Source: Synechococcus sp. CS-1330 | Lineage (GTDB): Bacteria; Cyanobacteriota; Cyanobacteriia; PCC-6307; Cyanobiaceae | Direction of reading: 5' to 3' | NCBI GenBank assembly: GCA_025128025.1 | Contig: JAHLYR010000010.1 | Coordinates: forward strand, 1-56,454 | DNA length: 56,454 nucleotides | The notes under the pieces: generated by a model | The model's database searches: none | Seen by the model: only the letters and a program-made list of their open reading frames with translations | What the model was told of the DNA's origin: nothing | In this document: piece by piece, positions 1 through 8,465 of the stretch | Layout: each line of letters begins with the position of its first letter | Position numbering within the stretch: position 1 is the first letter of the stretch | Program-made: the position numbers and the translations under genes

Positions 1-139
1 AGCCTAAAAAACCAGCCCAAAGTGGCTGAACATGAGACCAAAAGTCCTCAGAAAATGGCCTCAGAGGCAATTCTCGGTCAAAGGCACTCTTTCCTGCTCA
101 CTGCCTCCGCTCAAGCCCCGTTTGTCCAGAGATTCCTTA

Positions 140-541
140 GTGGCGCAAAGCAGGTTTCCCAGCGGGCGCATTTGGAGAGTGGCTTGCTTGGCTGGCTTGG
201 CACTATCGGCTAGCTCCTTGGCGGCCACAGAAGCCGGCCTGGCGGCAGTGATGGGGGGAGCCCGCGCCCTCCCTTTGGGGGAGGCGGTGCAGCGCAGTCG
301 TTTGGCAGCTGAAGCCGTGATCCATCGCCGCGGCAAGGAAACCTGCCTGCGCGGCAAGCTCACCAATGCCTTGATGGGCCTTTCTGCTAGCTGTGAAGTT
401 GCCGCTCAGAAGGATGGTCTTTGTGTCCTGGCCGATCAGGCGGTGGTGCAGGTCGGCTGGTCGCTGGCGTTTATGGACAGCACTGCCCAGCAGGTGCTGG
501 ACCTGATCGAGAGCCAGCCGGGATCAGGAGCCGGGAATTAG
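140..541 (+). CDS. Small exported protein of unknown function
   Basis: I do not recognise the family. The reading frame is open from an ATG at 32, but the GTG at 140 gives a more sensible protein: a short basic stretch, a hydrophobic signal-peptide core (residues about 13-28) and an Ala-rich cleavage region. The mature part of about 100 residues has three cysteines in the second half, which suggests a periplasmic or lumenal location, possibly with a disulfide. It converges with the next gene and their 3' ends overlap by 18 bases. The start is uncertain, and so is whether the gene belongs to a transcript beginning before the window. Confidence 0.55.
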   Translation: MAQSRFPSGRIWRVACLAGLALSASSLAATEAGLAAVMGGARALPLGEAVQRSRLAAEAVIHRRGKETCLRGKLTNALMGLSASCEVAAQKDGLCVLADQAVVQVGWSLAFMDSTAQQVLDLIESQPGSGAGN

Positions 542-949
542 GCCAAACCCGCCCTTTTTCTCCTGGGGTTTGCTGTCGGTTTTGCTCGGGGCGACCGAGC
601 GGGTCTGCTGCTTGCAGAAGGGGATAAGGTCTTGGCCGGCTCGGTTGAGAGCTTCGCGCCGCTCAAAAGTGTTGGTGGCAGCTGGTTTGGCCCGTTCGCG
701 GATCGTCCAGATGGCGTCCTTGCAGTTGGCGCCCAAGCGGGGGTGATCCATCAGCGGATCGGCCATGGTGCTTGCCTTGCCGCAGGCTTCAATCGTGTTG
801 TCTCTGCCGCAGGCGAAGGTTTGGAGCTGGAGCTCGCGCAACAGTTCCATGGAGGGGTAAGGCGGGTCCTTGGGTGCTGCCTGTAGGGGGGCAGCCAGCA
901 GGGCGATCAGGCCAAGGGCAAGTGCGGGATCAATCCGAGGCGCGGCCAT
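524..949 (-). CDS. Small exported cysteine-containing protein, unknown function
   Basis: The 141-residue product starts at an ATG and carries a clear Sec signal peptide (residues about 8-25, ending in an A-rich AxA-type site). The mature part contains four cysteines (near residues 47, 56, 76 and 112) and a polar, lysine-rich tail. It is probably periplasmic or lumenal with disulfides. The family is not recognised. It lies downstream of the FAD monooxygenase on the same strand, 22 bases from it, so the two could share a transcript. Confidence 0.6.
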   Translation of the reverse strand: MAAPRIDPALALGLIALLAAPLQAAPKDPPYPSMELLRELQLQTFACGRDNTIEACGKASTMADPLMDHPRLGANCKDAIWTIRERAKPAATNTFERREALNRAGQDLIPFCKQQTRSVAPSKTDSKPQEKKGGFGLIPGS

Positions 950-971
950 GGTTCTACCGGGGTGGCCCCCA

Positions 972-2198
972 TCATGGCGGTCCTGGCAGCTGGGCTAGTC
1001 CCTGGCGCAGCGGTTGTTGCTGCTGGCTCCAGTGGGCAGCGATTGCCGGGCCCACTAGGGGGGCGGCGATCGCCAGAGCCCCCCGCAACCAACCCTGCTG
1101 CCGCAACTGCTCTCCCCGGTCGGCTTCGGCGGCCTGCAGGGTTTGCATAGCTGTGATTTCGGGCCGCCGCTCCGCCTCAATTTGGGCGGCCACCCCATCA
1201 AGGGCAGCGCCGCTGCAGCCGCTGCTCAGCAACGGCAATAAGCGTGTGGCGGCTACCCAGGCATCACGCAGGGCCATGTTGATGCCCTGGGCGCGCACCG
1301 GTCCCATCGGGTGGGCCGCATCGCCAAGCAGTAGCAGGCCCGGTTGGCACCAGCGCTCCGCCAGCCCCACCTGCACCGTCAGCCGGCTGGGCGCCCCCAA
1401 TCCGCCGCGCCACTGCCGTAGCCAGGTCGCCAGCTGCGGCGGACTTAAAGCTGCCATCCGCTCGATCCAGTCTTCTCTGCTGAGCTCAGGTGTGGCTTGT
1501 GACTTGCCCACAACCCAGCCCAGCTGCAAGCCGCCGCTGGCGCTTTCGAAAGCGCTGAAAACCCCCTCGGGCCCCACCAGGGTGGTGAAGCAGCCAGCCA
1601 AGGGCGAGGCCGCGGGACTGGCCAATTGAAACCAGAGCAAGTCGATCGGGCTGGGGCTGCTCTGCAGCGCTAGCCCTGCCTTCTGGCGCACCAGGGAGCC
1701 CCGGCCATCGCAGCCGACGATAAGGTCGGCGGGTAGCTGACGGCCATCGCGCAGTTGCACCCCCGCCAGCCGCTCCTGCTGCCAGAGCAGGTCGACCACC
1801 GGTTGACCCCGCTCAATCGCAAAGGAGGGATAGGTGTCGGACAGTTTCAGCAAGGCCTCCAGCAGGGCCGGCTGGCTCACCAGGGTGCAGGGCCGGCTGG
1901 GATCCCCGCCGAGGGGCTCGGTGGCGGTGAATAACTCCTGGCCATTCACCACAAAGCGCCATCCCACCAGGGGCCGGTGGGGCAGGTCTGGAATCAGCTC
2001 GAGTAGCCCCATGGCCGCCAGGGCCTCTAGCCCTGAGGGCATCAGCGCTTCGCCGCGGAATTGACGCTCCAGGCTGGTGCCGGCCTCCACCAGGGTTACG
2101 GCCACACCGCCACGGGCCAGCAGTAGGGCCAAGCTGGCGCCCGCCGGTCCGGCACCAACCACGACCACCTTGGGGCGGTGGCTCAAGGGGTCACTCAA
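972..2198 (-). CDS. FAD-dependent monooxygenase (UbiH/PHBH-type)
   Basis: This is a 408-residue flavoprotein of the aromatic-ring hydroxylase class. At the N terminus is the Rossmann motif VGAGPAGASLALLLARGG (about residues 13-30). The mid-protein segment IVGCDGRGSLVR is the DG motif that touches FAD and NAD(P)H, and LLLGDAAHPMGPVRAQGINMA is the GD motif that closes the FAD site. These proteins hydroxylate aromatic or quinone-like compounds, or epoxidise or reduce isoprenoids; the substrate cannot be read from the sequence. The start is a TTG whose second to fourth bases overlap the stop of the preceding small gene, so translation is probably coupled. The C-terminal 35 residues are Ala/Gln-rich and not part of the fold. 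Confidence 0.85.
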   Translation of the reverse strand: MSDPLSHRPKVVVVGAGPAGASLALLLARGGVAVTLVEAGTSLERQFRGEALMPSGLEALAAMGLLELIPDLPHRPLVGWRFVVNGQELFTATEPLGGDPSRPCTLVSQPALLEALLKLSDTYPSFAIERGQPVVDLLWQQERLAGVQLRDGRQLPADLIVGCDGRGSLVRQKAGLALQSSPSPIDLLWFQLASPAASPLAGCFTTLVGPEGVFSAFESASGGLQLGWVVGKSQATPELSREDWIERMAALSPPQLATWLRQWRGGLGAPSRLTVQVGLAERWCQPGLLLLGDAAHPMGPVRAQGINMALRDAWVAATRLLPLLSSGCSGAALDGVAAQIEAERRPEITAMQTLQAAEADRGEQLRQQGWLRGALAIAAPLVGPAIAAHWSQQQQPLRQGLAQLPGPP

Positions 2199-2437
2199 AC
2201 GAAGGAGTTGTAGTTGCGAGTGCCGCCGCTCACCGGGTCGACATGGCCCATCAACTGGCTTTTCTTGCTGAGCAAATACTCCACCAGCTCCTGCTGCACG
2301 GCCAGCAATTCGTTGGTGCAGCCGCGGAATGCGGCCCGGTGGCGGATTTCATCGTGCCGGGTGTGGAGGTCGCGCAGCATCAGCTGGATGGCATCCAGGG
2401 TGGCTGAGGTGTTGCGGGAGGCCGGCTGGTGATCCAT
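2195..2437 (-). CDS. Small conserved-looking hypothetical protein (80 aa)
   Basis: The protein begins at the ATG at 2437 (MDHQPAS...); the frame is open further upstream, but that part looks non-coding. It is a helical, charged, soluble protein with RDLHTRHDEIRHRAAFRG near residues 20-40. It has no signal peptide, membrane segment or cysteine pair; one cysteine lies in RGCTNELL. The family is not identified. Its stop overlaps the TTG start of the FAD monooxygenase, which suggests a two-gene operon and possibly an accessory role to that enzyme. The functional link is inference. Confidence 0.55.
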   Translation of the reverse strand: MDHQPASRNTSATLDAIQLMLRDLHTRHDEIRHRAAFRGCTNELLAVQQELVEYLLSKKSQLMGHVDPVSGGTRNYNSFV

Positions 2438-2483
2438 GGCCGCGAGATAAGGAAGGCATTCAGCGTAGGGGCGTTCCCGAAGA

Positions 2484-2870
2484 TCAGCAGTCGCCAAACA
2501 AGGTGCTGGAAACCCGATGGAATGTTTCAAAGGTGTCCTGGTTGTCCAGCCCGCTAACCGCTAGGGAAACGGTCTGCTGCCGAGGATTGCATTCCACCGC
2601 CAGGCTCACTGCCCTGGCGCCATGGTCGGCGTGGAAAGCGGCGCTCTGGCCGTCAACGGCGTAGAGGGTTTCGGGGGCGTGGGTAAAACCGAGCTGGTTG
2701 GCCAGCACGCTGATCCCCGCTATTGACTCGCTGAGGCTGCCCTCGCTGCGAATGGCCGTGGTGTACACCACTGGCGCGGCTGGGGTTGAGTCTTCTGCGG
2801 GCAGGATTAAGGAGCCGGCTAGGGATTTGATCAGGCTTCCGGTTTTGCCCAAGCCGCCGCTTTTTGGCAT
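2484..2870 (-). CDS. Hypothetical protein, 128 aa
   Basis: I chose the ATG at 2870 (MPKSGGLGKTGSLIKSLAGS); the longer open frame upstream reads as non-coding. The product is soluble, with an amphipathic N terminus followed by a mixed alpha/beta region rich in Ser, Thr and Val. No catalytic motif, signal peptide or transmembrane segment is visible. It stands 46 bases upstream of the next gene on the same strand, so it may head that small operon. The function is unknown. Confidence 0.55.
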   Translation of the reverse strand: MPKSGGLGKTGSLIKSLAGSLILPAEDSTPAAPVVYTTAIRSEGSLSESIAGISVLANQLGFTHAPETLYAVDGQSAAFHADHGARAVSLAVECNPRQQTVSLAVSGLDNQDTFETFHRVSSTLFGDC

Positions 2871-2993
2871 GGTCTTGGTCCTCTCGCCGGGGTGGTTGCT
2901 GTGCGCTGAGCGTAGGGGTTGATCACCAGATGTGGTGTTTGGTGCTTGTATGGGCACCATTGGTGTGGCCCAAATAACTGCGACCAGCCCTGG

Positions 2994-4367
2994 TCAGCTG
3001 CGCTGCACCCCACTGCCGCACAGATTCTGCTGCCGTTCCTGTTTGCGCTGCAGCCTTGGGGTGATGCCGAGCTCGGCGCCCTTCCAGAGCCGGTTGATTT
3101 CAGCTGTGAAGTGTTCGGCGAGCTGGGGGGAGTCGATCACCAGCAGGGTTTCGTCGTTTTGATGGGCGGCGCTGGGGCTCCAGTTGAAGGAGCCGGTGAT
3201 CACGGTGCGGTTGTCGATCACAGCCAGCTTGTGGTGGAGCTTGTCGCCGCTGGCCAGCCGTGGTGTGCCGACACTCTCTAAGGGGCGCCGCCAGGGGCGG
3301 TTCGCCGCCTCCAGGCCGCAGCGGTGGTCGGGCAGCTTGGTGCCGAGAAGATCGAGCACTTCACTGAAGGCTCGGTTGGCGAAGCCGGGGTCGGCCAGTA
3401 GGCGGATGTTGACGCCCTGCTGCTGCAGTTTCTCCATCGCATTACCCAGTCCCTGATCCGAGAACACGAACAGGGCCAGGTCGAGTTGCTTGCGGGTGCC
3501 TGCGAGCAGCTTCTCCAACACCACCAGGCCCTGGTGGGGATCGCTGCGGCGATGGGGGGTGAACAGCACCGTCACTGGCGTTGATTCCACCAGCAGCTCC
3601 TGGGGCGCCCCGCCGCCCTTGCCCAGCCCAAAGCGGCTGTCGGGCTTGCCGCCGGGGCCGTCGCCCCACATCCGCTCAAACTCGGCTGCAAAGGTGTGGG
3701 CCAGCTCACGGCTGCGCAGCCGCAGCAGGTGGTTGACGTTGCCGCGGCTGCGGTCTGCCCCCGGATCGCCGTGGATGCAGGAGGGGGTGAAATTGGCTGA
3801 GCCGGTGACCACCACGGCCCGGTCGACCACCATGAACTTGTGGTGCATCAGGCCGCTGCCGGCGCTGCCATCGGCGGTGTCATCGATTAGGGGCACGCCG
3901 GCCTGCTGCAGGATCGCCACCGCGTCCCCCCACCCGAGGGCCTTGAGCTGCTCATGGCGGGTGCGCTGGTGTTGGGCCAGATCGGCCGGATGCTCTTCGC
4001 TCCAGGGGCTGCTGTAGGTGTTTTCCAGCACCACCTTCACCGTCAGCCCCTCGCGGTGCTTAGCCGCCAGCGCTTCGGCCAGCTTCGGCAGCGACAACTC
4101 CTGCACCGCTACCAGAATCTCCTGCCGCGCCGACTGAATACTGGCCAGCACGAAAGCCTCGAGATCGTCGCCCTGACGCCATTGACCGTTGATCGGGCTG
4201 CGGTAGCGGCTGGTTTCGGCGTGGTTGAAGGCCAGCTCGATCCCCTTGGGCAGGGGCTTGGGCCGGGCTGACTGGCCCAGTAGCTGGGCGTCAGCGCTGC
4301 AGCCAGCTAACCCAAAGGCCACAAGACTTGCCCAGGCGAAGGGGCGTCGCGGCAAAAGGTTGGCCAT
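2994..4367 (-). CDS. Phospholipase D-like lipoprotein with two HKD motifs
   Basis: The ATG at 4367 gives a 457-residue protein beginning with a lipoprotein signal peptide whose lipobox LAGC places the lipidated cysteine at residue 23. Two complete HxK(x)4D motifs are present: H175/K177/D182, followed by GSANFT, and H378/K380/D385, followed by GSFNWS. Such pairs form one active site that cleaves phosphodiesters through a phospho-histidine intermediate. The substrate could be phospholipid (cardiolipin, phosphatidylglycerol) or nucleic acid. The lipid anchor puts it on the periplasmic face of a membrane. Both half-sites look intact, so it is predicted to be active. It follows the small hypothetical gene at 4425-4625. 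Confidence 0.85.
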   Translation of the reverse strand: MANLLPRRPFAWASLVAFGLAGCSADAQLLGQSARPKPLPKGIELAFNHAETSRYRSPINGQWRQGDDLEAFVLASIQSARQEILVAVQELSLPKLAEALAAKHREGLTVKVVLENTYSSPWSEEHPADLAQHQRTRHEQLKALGWGDAVAILQQAGVPLIDDTADGSAGSGLMHHKFMVVDRAVVVTGSANFTPSCIHGDPGADRSRGNVNHLLRLRSRELAHTFAAEFERMWGDGPGGKPDSRFGLGKGGGAPQELLVESTPVTVLFTPHRRSDPHQGLVVLEKLLAGTRKQLDLALFVFSDQGLGNAMEKLQQQGVNIRLLADPGFANRAFSEVLDLLGTKLPDHRCGLEAANRPWRRPLESVGTPRLASGDKLHHKLAVIDNRTVITGSFNWSPSAAHQNDETLLVIDSPQLAEHFTAEINRLWKGAELGITPRLQRKQERQQNLCGSGVQRS

Positions 4368-4424
4368 GGCAGCCCTGGGTGGTTGAACCCAGGGTTCCCA
4401 CATCGGATCAAGCCCAGGCTTTAT

Positions 4425-4625
4425 TTAGTGGTGGCCTGGCATCTCGGCGGTGCGCAGCATCACCACAAACCAAGCAGTACCAATCAACACGGCGCTGAGC
4501 ATGGCGGCTGGCAGGCCGAAGCGCATTAACACAACCGGCACAACCAGCGGAAATGCCAGGGCTCCTGCCATGGGCGTGAGGGCTACGGCAGAGCGCTTCA
4601 GTGCCAAGGCTCGATTTAGAACCAT
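4425..4625 (-). CDS. Small two-helix membrane protein (66 aa)
   Basis: The product has two predicted membrane helices (about residues 17-34 and 37-57) and a short tail ending in GHH. Its ATG lies inside the last 10 bases of the DUF4912 gene on the same strand, which argues that it is real and translationally coupled. The function is unknown; the pattern resembles the many small hydrophobic proteins found in cyanobacterial operons. Confidence 0.55.
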   Translation of the reverse strand: MVLNRALALKRSAVALTPMAGALAFPLVVPVVLMRFGLPAAMLSAVLIGTAWFVVMLRTAEMPGHH

Positions 4626-5689
4626 TCGCTTACGGCCTTTTCGGCTGGGTTGCTGTTGTCCTCAGGGGTGGAGCGGTTGAATTCCAGGGTGATGTTGCGC
4701 TTCTGCTCGCCATCGGCGGCGACCGCCTCGATCGGATAAAGCTGCTGACCATCCCGGAAGGGCACCTGGACTCGGAAGGTGCCATCGGTTGAGAGGGGGA
4801 CTTCTTCACCGCCAATGGTGAGGCGGGCAGCCGGATCGGTGGCCCCGTACACAATCAGCTCAGCATCAGCCACAAGCCAGAACGATCGTTGACGGGAAGC
4901 GACACCGCCGATGCCGGAGGCGTTGCGGCCACTGGCCCAGATGCCGGCACCAGAGGTGTTCAGTTCACTGGTGTCTAGGCCGGCTGCCTCTAGCTCATGG
5001 AAAGTCTCAGAACCCCTGCCAAGACGGCGCCAGCGGGATGTGGCCGTTTGATACAGGCGTTCGTGCAGTCCTGCATCGGCTGGCTCCACCGGCGTCGGCA
5101 GGATCGCTGGAGCCGTTTCTAGTGAAAAGGGCACGAACTGATCAAGTATTTGCTCGCTTGGGTGCTGGGCAGGTACCCGTGCCACTGAGGAGAAAGCCAG
5201 GGATATCCAGCCGCCTGTGCCTTTGCGATAGCCGAGTTCCACCCGGTAATCCCGATCGCACAGGGGAACGGGCAAGTACCACTCAGTGGCATGGCTGTCG
5301 ACCACCACTTCCTGCAGGGTGTGGGGGTGGGCCGAGCCGCCGGGCATGCCTGTTACGTCGGCGACGCGCAAACAAAGCTGGGAAGCACCAGTTGCCAGTG
5401 CTGAGGCCCGATCGGTTTCGGAAATATCCCAGAACACATAGGCCCACTGGGGATCGCGGGGCAGAAATACGACGCTGGTATTTGCTGAGCTGGGGCGAGG
5501 AGCTGGAGGTAGCTCTGCTTCGATTGCCTTGAGGCTGATAGGCGTGTCCTCCTCATCCTGGCGATCATTGATGGCGGCTAGGAGTTCATCCTTGGACTTG
5601 CGGCTGTACAAACTCACCCCAAGATCGCTGGCGACCTGGCGCAGTTGACGCAGGGTCATGCGTGCCAATGCGGTGAGTGCCTGAGTCAC
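4616..5689 (-). CDS. DUF4912 protein with Rho-N/SAP-like N terminus
   Basis: The 357-residue protein opens with MTLRQLRQVASDLG...SRKSKDELLAAI (from residue 11), the helix-extended-helix pattern of Rho-N or SAP nucleic-acid-binding modules. From about residue 70 the segment SVVFLPRDPQWAYVFWDIS starts a DUF4912 domain (beta-rich, with Asp/Trp-rich repeats such as DRDYRVELGYR) that runs to about residue 190. A second beta-sandwich-like region near 265-345 (LIVYGATDPAARLTIGG) completes it. The start is GTG 5689; ATG 5659, which begins the Rho-N segment, is a real alternative. The biological role is unknown. It sits downstream of the cpcG terminator and is probably transcribed separately. Confidence 0.8.
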   Translation of the reverse strand: MTQALTALARMTLRQLRQVASDLGVSLYSRKSKDELLAAINDRQDEEDTPISLKAIEAELPPAPRPSSANTSVVFLPRDPQWAYVFWDISETDRASALATGASQLCLRVADVTGMPGGSAHPHTLQEVVVDSHATEWYLPVPLCDRDYRVELGYRKGTGGWISLAFSSVARVPAQHPSEQILDQFVPFSLETAPAILPTPVEPADAGLHERLYQTATSRWRRLGRGSETFHELEAAGLDTSELNTSGAGIWASGRNASGIGGVASRQRSFWLVADAELIVYGATDPAARLTIGGEEVPLSTDGTFRVQVPFRDGQQLYPIEAVAADGEQKRNITLEFNRSTPEDNSNPAEKAVSEWF

Positions 5690-5794
5690 GACGACAGATT
5701 TCTTTTGGGATCAGTGTGGACGAGTTTCTCTTGGCAGGGGGAGCCCTACCTGAAGCCGTCAGTGGATGCTGACGGCATGGAGGCTCATTGCCCA

Positions 5795-5820
5795 TAAAAA
5801 AGCGGCCTTGAGGCCGCCTT
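5795..5820 (-). terminator. Intrinsic terminator after cpcG
   Basis: On the minus strand the sequence GCGGCC-TCAA-GGCCGC is followed directly by TTTTTT. The six-base perfect GC stem, four-base loop and six-T run form a textbook Rho-independent terminator 22 bases beyond the cpcG stop. It separates cpcG from the DUF4912 gene. Confidence 0.9.
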
Positions 5821-5841
5821 GGTTTGTTTAAGCGACTGGCC

Positions 5842-6603
5842 TTAGCGGCCAATACTGCGATATGGAACCTTGGCGAGATAATCCATGCTGACGCTGCCCG
5901 AGGCTCCGCCTTGGCTGCGCATTGCAGGCAGATTGCGCACCCAGGGGAGGTAGTCCTCGGGGAAGCCGCCACGGCGCTGACGGGAGCGAGCGGGGATCGT
6001 TTTGGCGGTGCCGGTGTACACAACTTGGGGGAAGCCCAAGATGCCGCGGTAATAGGCCTCGTATCGCGGAGTGGTGATGTTGAAGGGGGTTTCGCCCAGA
6101 TCCCGGGAGCCCACCACGCGGTTGCGGTGGAAGGGAACGGTGTCGTAACCGAAGGCATCCAGGTATTCCTGGCCGTCGAGGATGTCGTCAACCATGCCCC
6201 TGACCCCGCGGGTCATCAGCACGGCCGACCAGGCGATCTCCTCAGATCTGCCGTGGGTGGGGCGACCCAGGAGCTTTTCCACCAGGTGGCGCACCACCCG
6301 GTAGTTGCTGTTCAGGTTGTAGAAGCTGCGGGTGAAGGTGTCTGAGAGACACAGGGAGCGAATGAACTCCCGCACCGTGATCTGACCGTCCCGCAGCTGG
6401 CTCTCCAGGGTGCGGTCGCGGTCGACCTTGAAGGCGTGAAAGAAAATCTGGCGGTAAGCCGCCTCAATCACGAAGTTTTGGTCTTCGCGGTCCATGGCCT
6501 TGTCCATGGACACGGCTTTGGGATCCTCATCCGAACCCACCCGAAGCGGGGCAACCCGCGAGTTTTGGGTAATGGGCGCGTACTTCAGGAGGGGCAGGGC
6601 CAC
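5842..6603 (-). CDS. cpcG: Phycobilisome rod-core linker CpcG
   Basis: The 253-residue protein starts MALPLLKYAPITQNSRV, the conserved N terminus of rod-core linkers, and continues with a phycobilisome-linker (PBS_linker) domain (about residues 20-175) containing IEAAYRQIFFHAFKVDRDR, EFIRSLCLSDTFTRSFY and RVVRHLVEKLLGR. CpcG attaches phycocyanin rods to the allophycocyanin core. The C-terminal 60 residues, rich in Arg and Gly, lack a strongly hydrophobic helix, which fits the soluble rod-core type rather than the membrane-bound CpcL type. A strong terminator follows. The lyase-like gene lies 91 bases upstream on the same strand. Confidence 0.95.
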   Translation of the reverse strand: MALPLLKYAPITQNSRVAPLRVGSDEDPKAVSMDKAMDREDQNFVIEAAYRQIFFHAFKVDRDRTLESQLRDGQITVREFIRSLCLSDTFTRSFYNLNSNYRVVRHLVEKLLGRPTHGRSEEIAWSAVLMTRGVRGMVDDILDGQEYLDAFGYDTVPFHRNRVVGSRDLGETPFNITTPRYEAYYRGILGFPQVVYTGTAKTIPARSRQRRGGFPEDYLPWVRNLPAMRSQGGASGSVSMDYLAKVPYRSIGR

Positions 6604-6694
6604 ACGACTTCATCATCCGTCGTTGCGGATCGTAGAAGTGCAGCTGCGGCCGGGTTCGGCTGGCCGATACAGGGCTCACAGTCCGTAACGTTCG

Positions 6695-7711
6695 TCACCA
6701 TCCCAGGGGCGAGAGCGGCTGCTCGGAAACGGGCTCTTGGGCTGGGCTCGTGGCGTCAGGCAACGGGCTGTCTAGCAGCCGTGTTTCGACGCAGAAGGAC
6801 GCCGTATTGGAGAGGCCCTCCACCGTGCTGGTGCGCAAGCGCACGTTGGGGCCGGCAAAGCTGAATCGCTCCAGGCTGGCCATGGTTTCGTAGTTGGTGG
6901 TGAGCAGTAGCCCATCGCGCTCGTCCATGGCGAAATGTCCTGCCACGGGGGCGGTTTCGGCGTAGCCGCGGTCGCGCAGCAGCAGGCCGGACCGGCCGAT
7001 CGCATCGGTTGGGATCAAGCCGAAAACGCTTTCCCCCTCGTGGGCTTCTCCGGCTTTATCCCACGCCATCGAGGCGTTCCAGGTCACCCGGCAGCCCCCA
7101 ACTAGGCCGGCGGGATTTTCGCCGTGGAGCTCGGCGATGGCGATCAGGCGGGGGTCGGCGGCGGCGATCTCCACCACCTCAATGAAGGAGCCTCCCGCCT
7201 CTGCTCGACGGTGCAGCAGGTGATGGCTGCTGCGCTGGGAGCGCCAGCGACCGCAGCTAAGGCGGAAAAAGCTGAGGGCGTCGGCGATCGACTCGGATTG
7301 GATTTCGCTCACTGGCGTGATGTGGCTGTGAATGTGGCTGGGGCTGTGGCGATGATCGCAAGCCGCGGCGATTAGGTCGCCCAGCTCTAGGGTCAATGGT
7401 GGCCGGCCCAGGGTGGTAGCAAGTTGCTGCAGCTGCCTGCCCGCCGCCTCTAACTGCTCCACCAGAACTGCTTGGAAGCAGGGGGCGTCGGCGAGGGCGG
7501 GCTGCTGGCTGGCCCAGGCGCAAATCGCGTCATGGCCTGGCAGGGCCCCTGCGGGCTGGTGGGCTGCGATCGCCTGCAGGCTGCGCAGGCTATGGGCCAG
7601 AAGGCGCAGGTGGTGCCGCTCCAAGGCTGGTAGGAGGGGGGCCTCCAGCTCCGCCAGTTCCGCTGTCGAAAGCGGACTTTGGGCTTGGGGGGGCGGTGCT
7701 TCAGTCGTCAC
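6695..7711 (-). CDS. CpcS/CpeS-type bilin lyase domain with an unassigned N-terminal region
   Basis: Residues about 143-320 of this 338-residue protein resemble CpcS/CpeS lyases: ADALSFFRLSCGRWRSQRSSHH, then RRAEAGGSFIEVVEI, a lipocalin-like barrel that delivers phycobilins to cysteines of phycobiliproteins. CpcS/CpeS proteins are usually under 200 residues. Here about 140 residues precede the domain: a helical, Leu/Ala-rich part (residues 15-115) ending in a His-rich stretch (DHRHSPSHIHSH, 119-130). I do not recognise that part. The gene starts at a GTG inside the last 11 bases of sufR and precedes cpcG, so it sits between Fe-S regulation and phycobilisome assembly. The lyase assignment is good; the bilin and target are unknown. 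Confidence 0.8.
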   Translation of the reverse strand: MTTEAPPPQAQSPLSTAELAELEAPLLPALERHHLRLLAHSLRSLQAIAAHQPAGALPGHDAICAWASQQPALADAPCFQAVLVEQLEAAGRQLQQLATTLGRPPLTLELGDLIAAACDHRHSPSHIHSHITPVSEIQSESIADALSFFRLSCGRWRSQRSSHHLLHRRAEAGGSFIEVVEIAAADPRLIAIAELHGENPAGLVGGCRVTWNASMAWDKAGEAHEGESVFGLIPTDAIGRSGLLLRDRGYAETAPVAGHFAMDERDGLLLTTNYETMASLERFSFAGPNVRLRTSTVEGLSNTASFCVETRLLDSPLPDATSPAQEPVSEQPLSPLGW

Positions 7712-8402
7712 GGCAGGGCGTCAGGCGAAAGCCGCAAGAGTGCCCCTTCTCCAGGCGCCATTGCACCCGATCCACCTGACAGTCGGGAAAGGTGTGGCGG
7801 ATTAGCTGTAGCTCCTGGTCGCAGATGCAGGGGAATTGCTCGGCGATGCGCATCACGGAACAGTGAAATTCACTGAGCATCCAGGCTTGAGGGTTGCCGG
7901 CATCTTGGGAACATTCCGCCAGATACCCCTCCTGCCGGCGTAGATCCACCAGTTGCTCCAGCCGCTCTTGAAGCGAGCCGGCGCCGATGCGGTGGCGGTA
8001 GGCGTCAGCCTGCTGAATGGCTTGTTGTAGGAGGAGTCCGTGCAGGGTTTCTGGTGGCAGGTTGCCAGCCAGAGATTGCAGCAGGCCGAGGGCGAAATGG
8101 TCGCTGCCATCGGGAAATTGCCCCTGGCCTTTGGCGGTAAGGCGCCAGTGATTACTGGGCCTGCCCGGACCCTCCGCCGCTGGACTGGACTCGACCAAAC
8201 CATCATCCTCCAAGCCACGCAGATGACGGCGCACAACCTGCACCGACATCTCCAGGTGAGCGGCTAGGGCGCTCGCGGTGGCCTCTCCATGCCTAACCAG
8301 CAAGGTGAGCACCGTATCCCGGGTGGATGTCGGATCGGCGTGCTGGTGAATGATTTGGGGAATGGCGCTCACGGCAAAGGCCGGTTGAGACAACGATGCC
8401 AC
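7701..8402 (-). CDS. sufR: SufR, Fe-S-sensing repressor of the suf operon
   Basis: The N terminus (residues 28-72) is a winged helix-turn-helix: ATASALAAHLEMSVQVVRRHLRGLEDDGLVE, followed by the wing GPGRPSNHW. The C-terminal half holds a cysteine cluster (C164, C181, C192, C194, C208, C223) in the arrangement used by SufR to bind a 4Fe-4S cluster; C181, C194 and C223 are likely ligands. In cyanobacteria SufR represses sufBCDS and controls itself, with the holo form binding DNA most tightly. It is divergent from ftrC-sufBCDS. The start is GTG 8402. Its 3' end overlaps the lyase-like gene, so that gene may be co-transcribed and autoregulated with it. Confidence 0.93.
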   Translation of the reverse strand: MASLSQPAFAVSAIPQIIHQHADPTSTRDTVLTLLVRHGEATASALAAHLEMSVQVVRRHLRGLEDDGLVESSPAAEGPGRPSNHWRLTAKGQGQFPDGSDHFALGLLQSLAGNLPPETLHGLLLQQAIQQADAYRHRIGAGSLQERLEQLVDLRRQEGYLAECSQDAGNPQAWMLSEFHCSVMRIAEQFPCICDQELQLIRHTFPDCQVDRVQWRLEKGHSCGFRLTPCRDD

Positions 8403-8465
8403 GACTGGCGGGAGGTTGGGGATTGGGCCCCGCTGGCGTCCTTGGTGTCTTAGGCTCGATCACTA

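Noticed and set aside
1066-1073. HIP1 (GCGATCGC) palindrome enrichment
   Set aside because: I noticed only a few copies (near 1066, 7566, 16282 and 33988), too few at this GC content to call enrichment.
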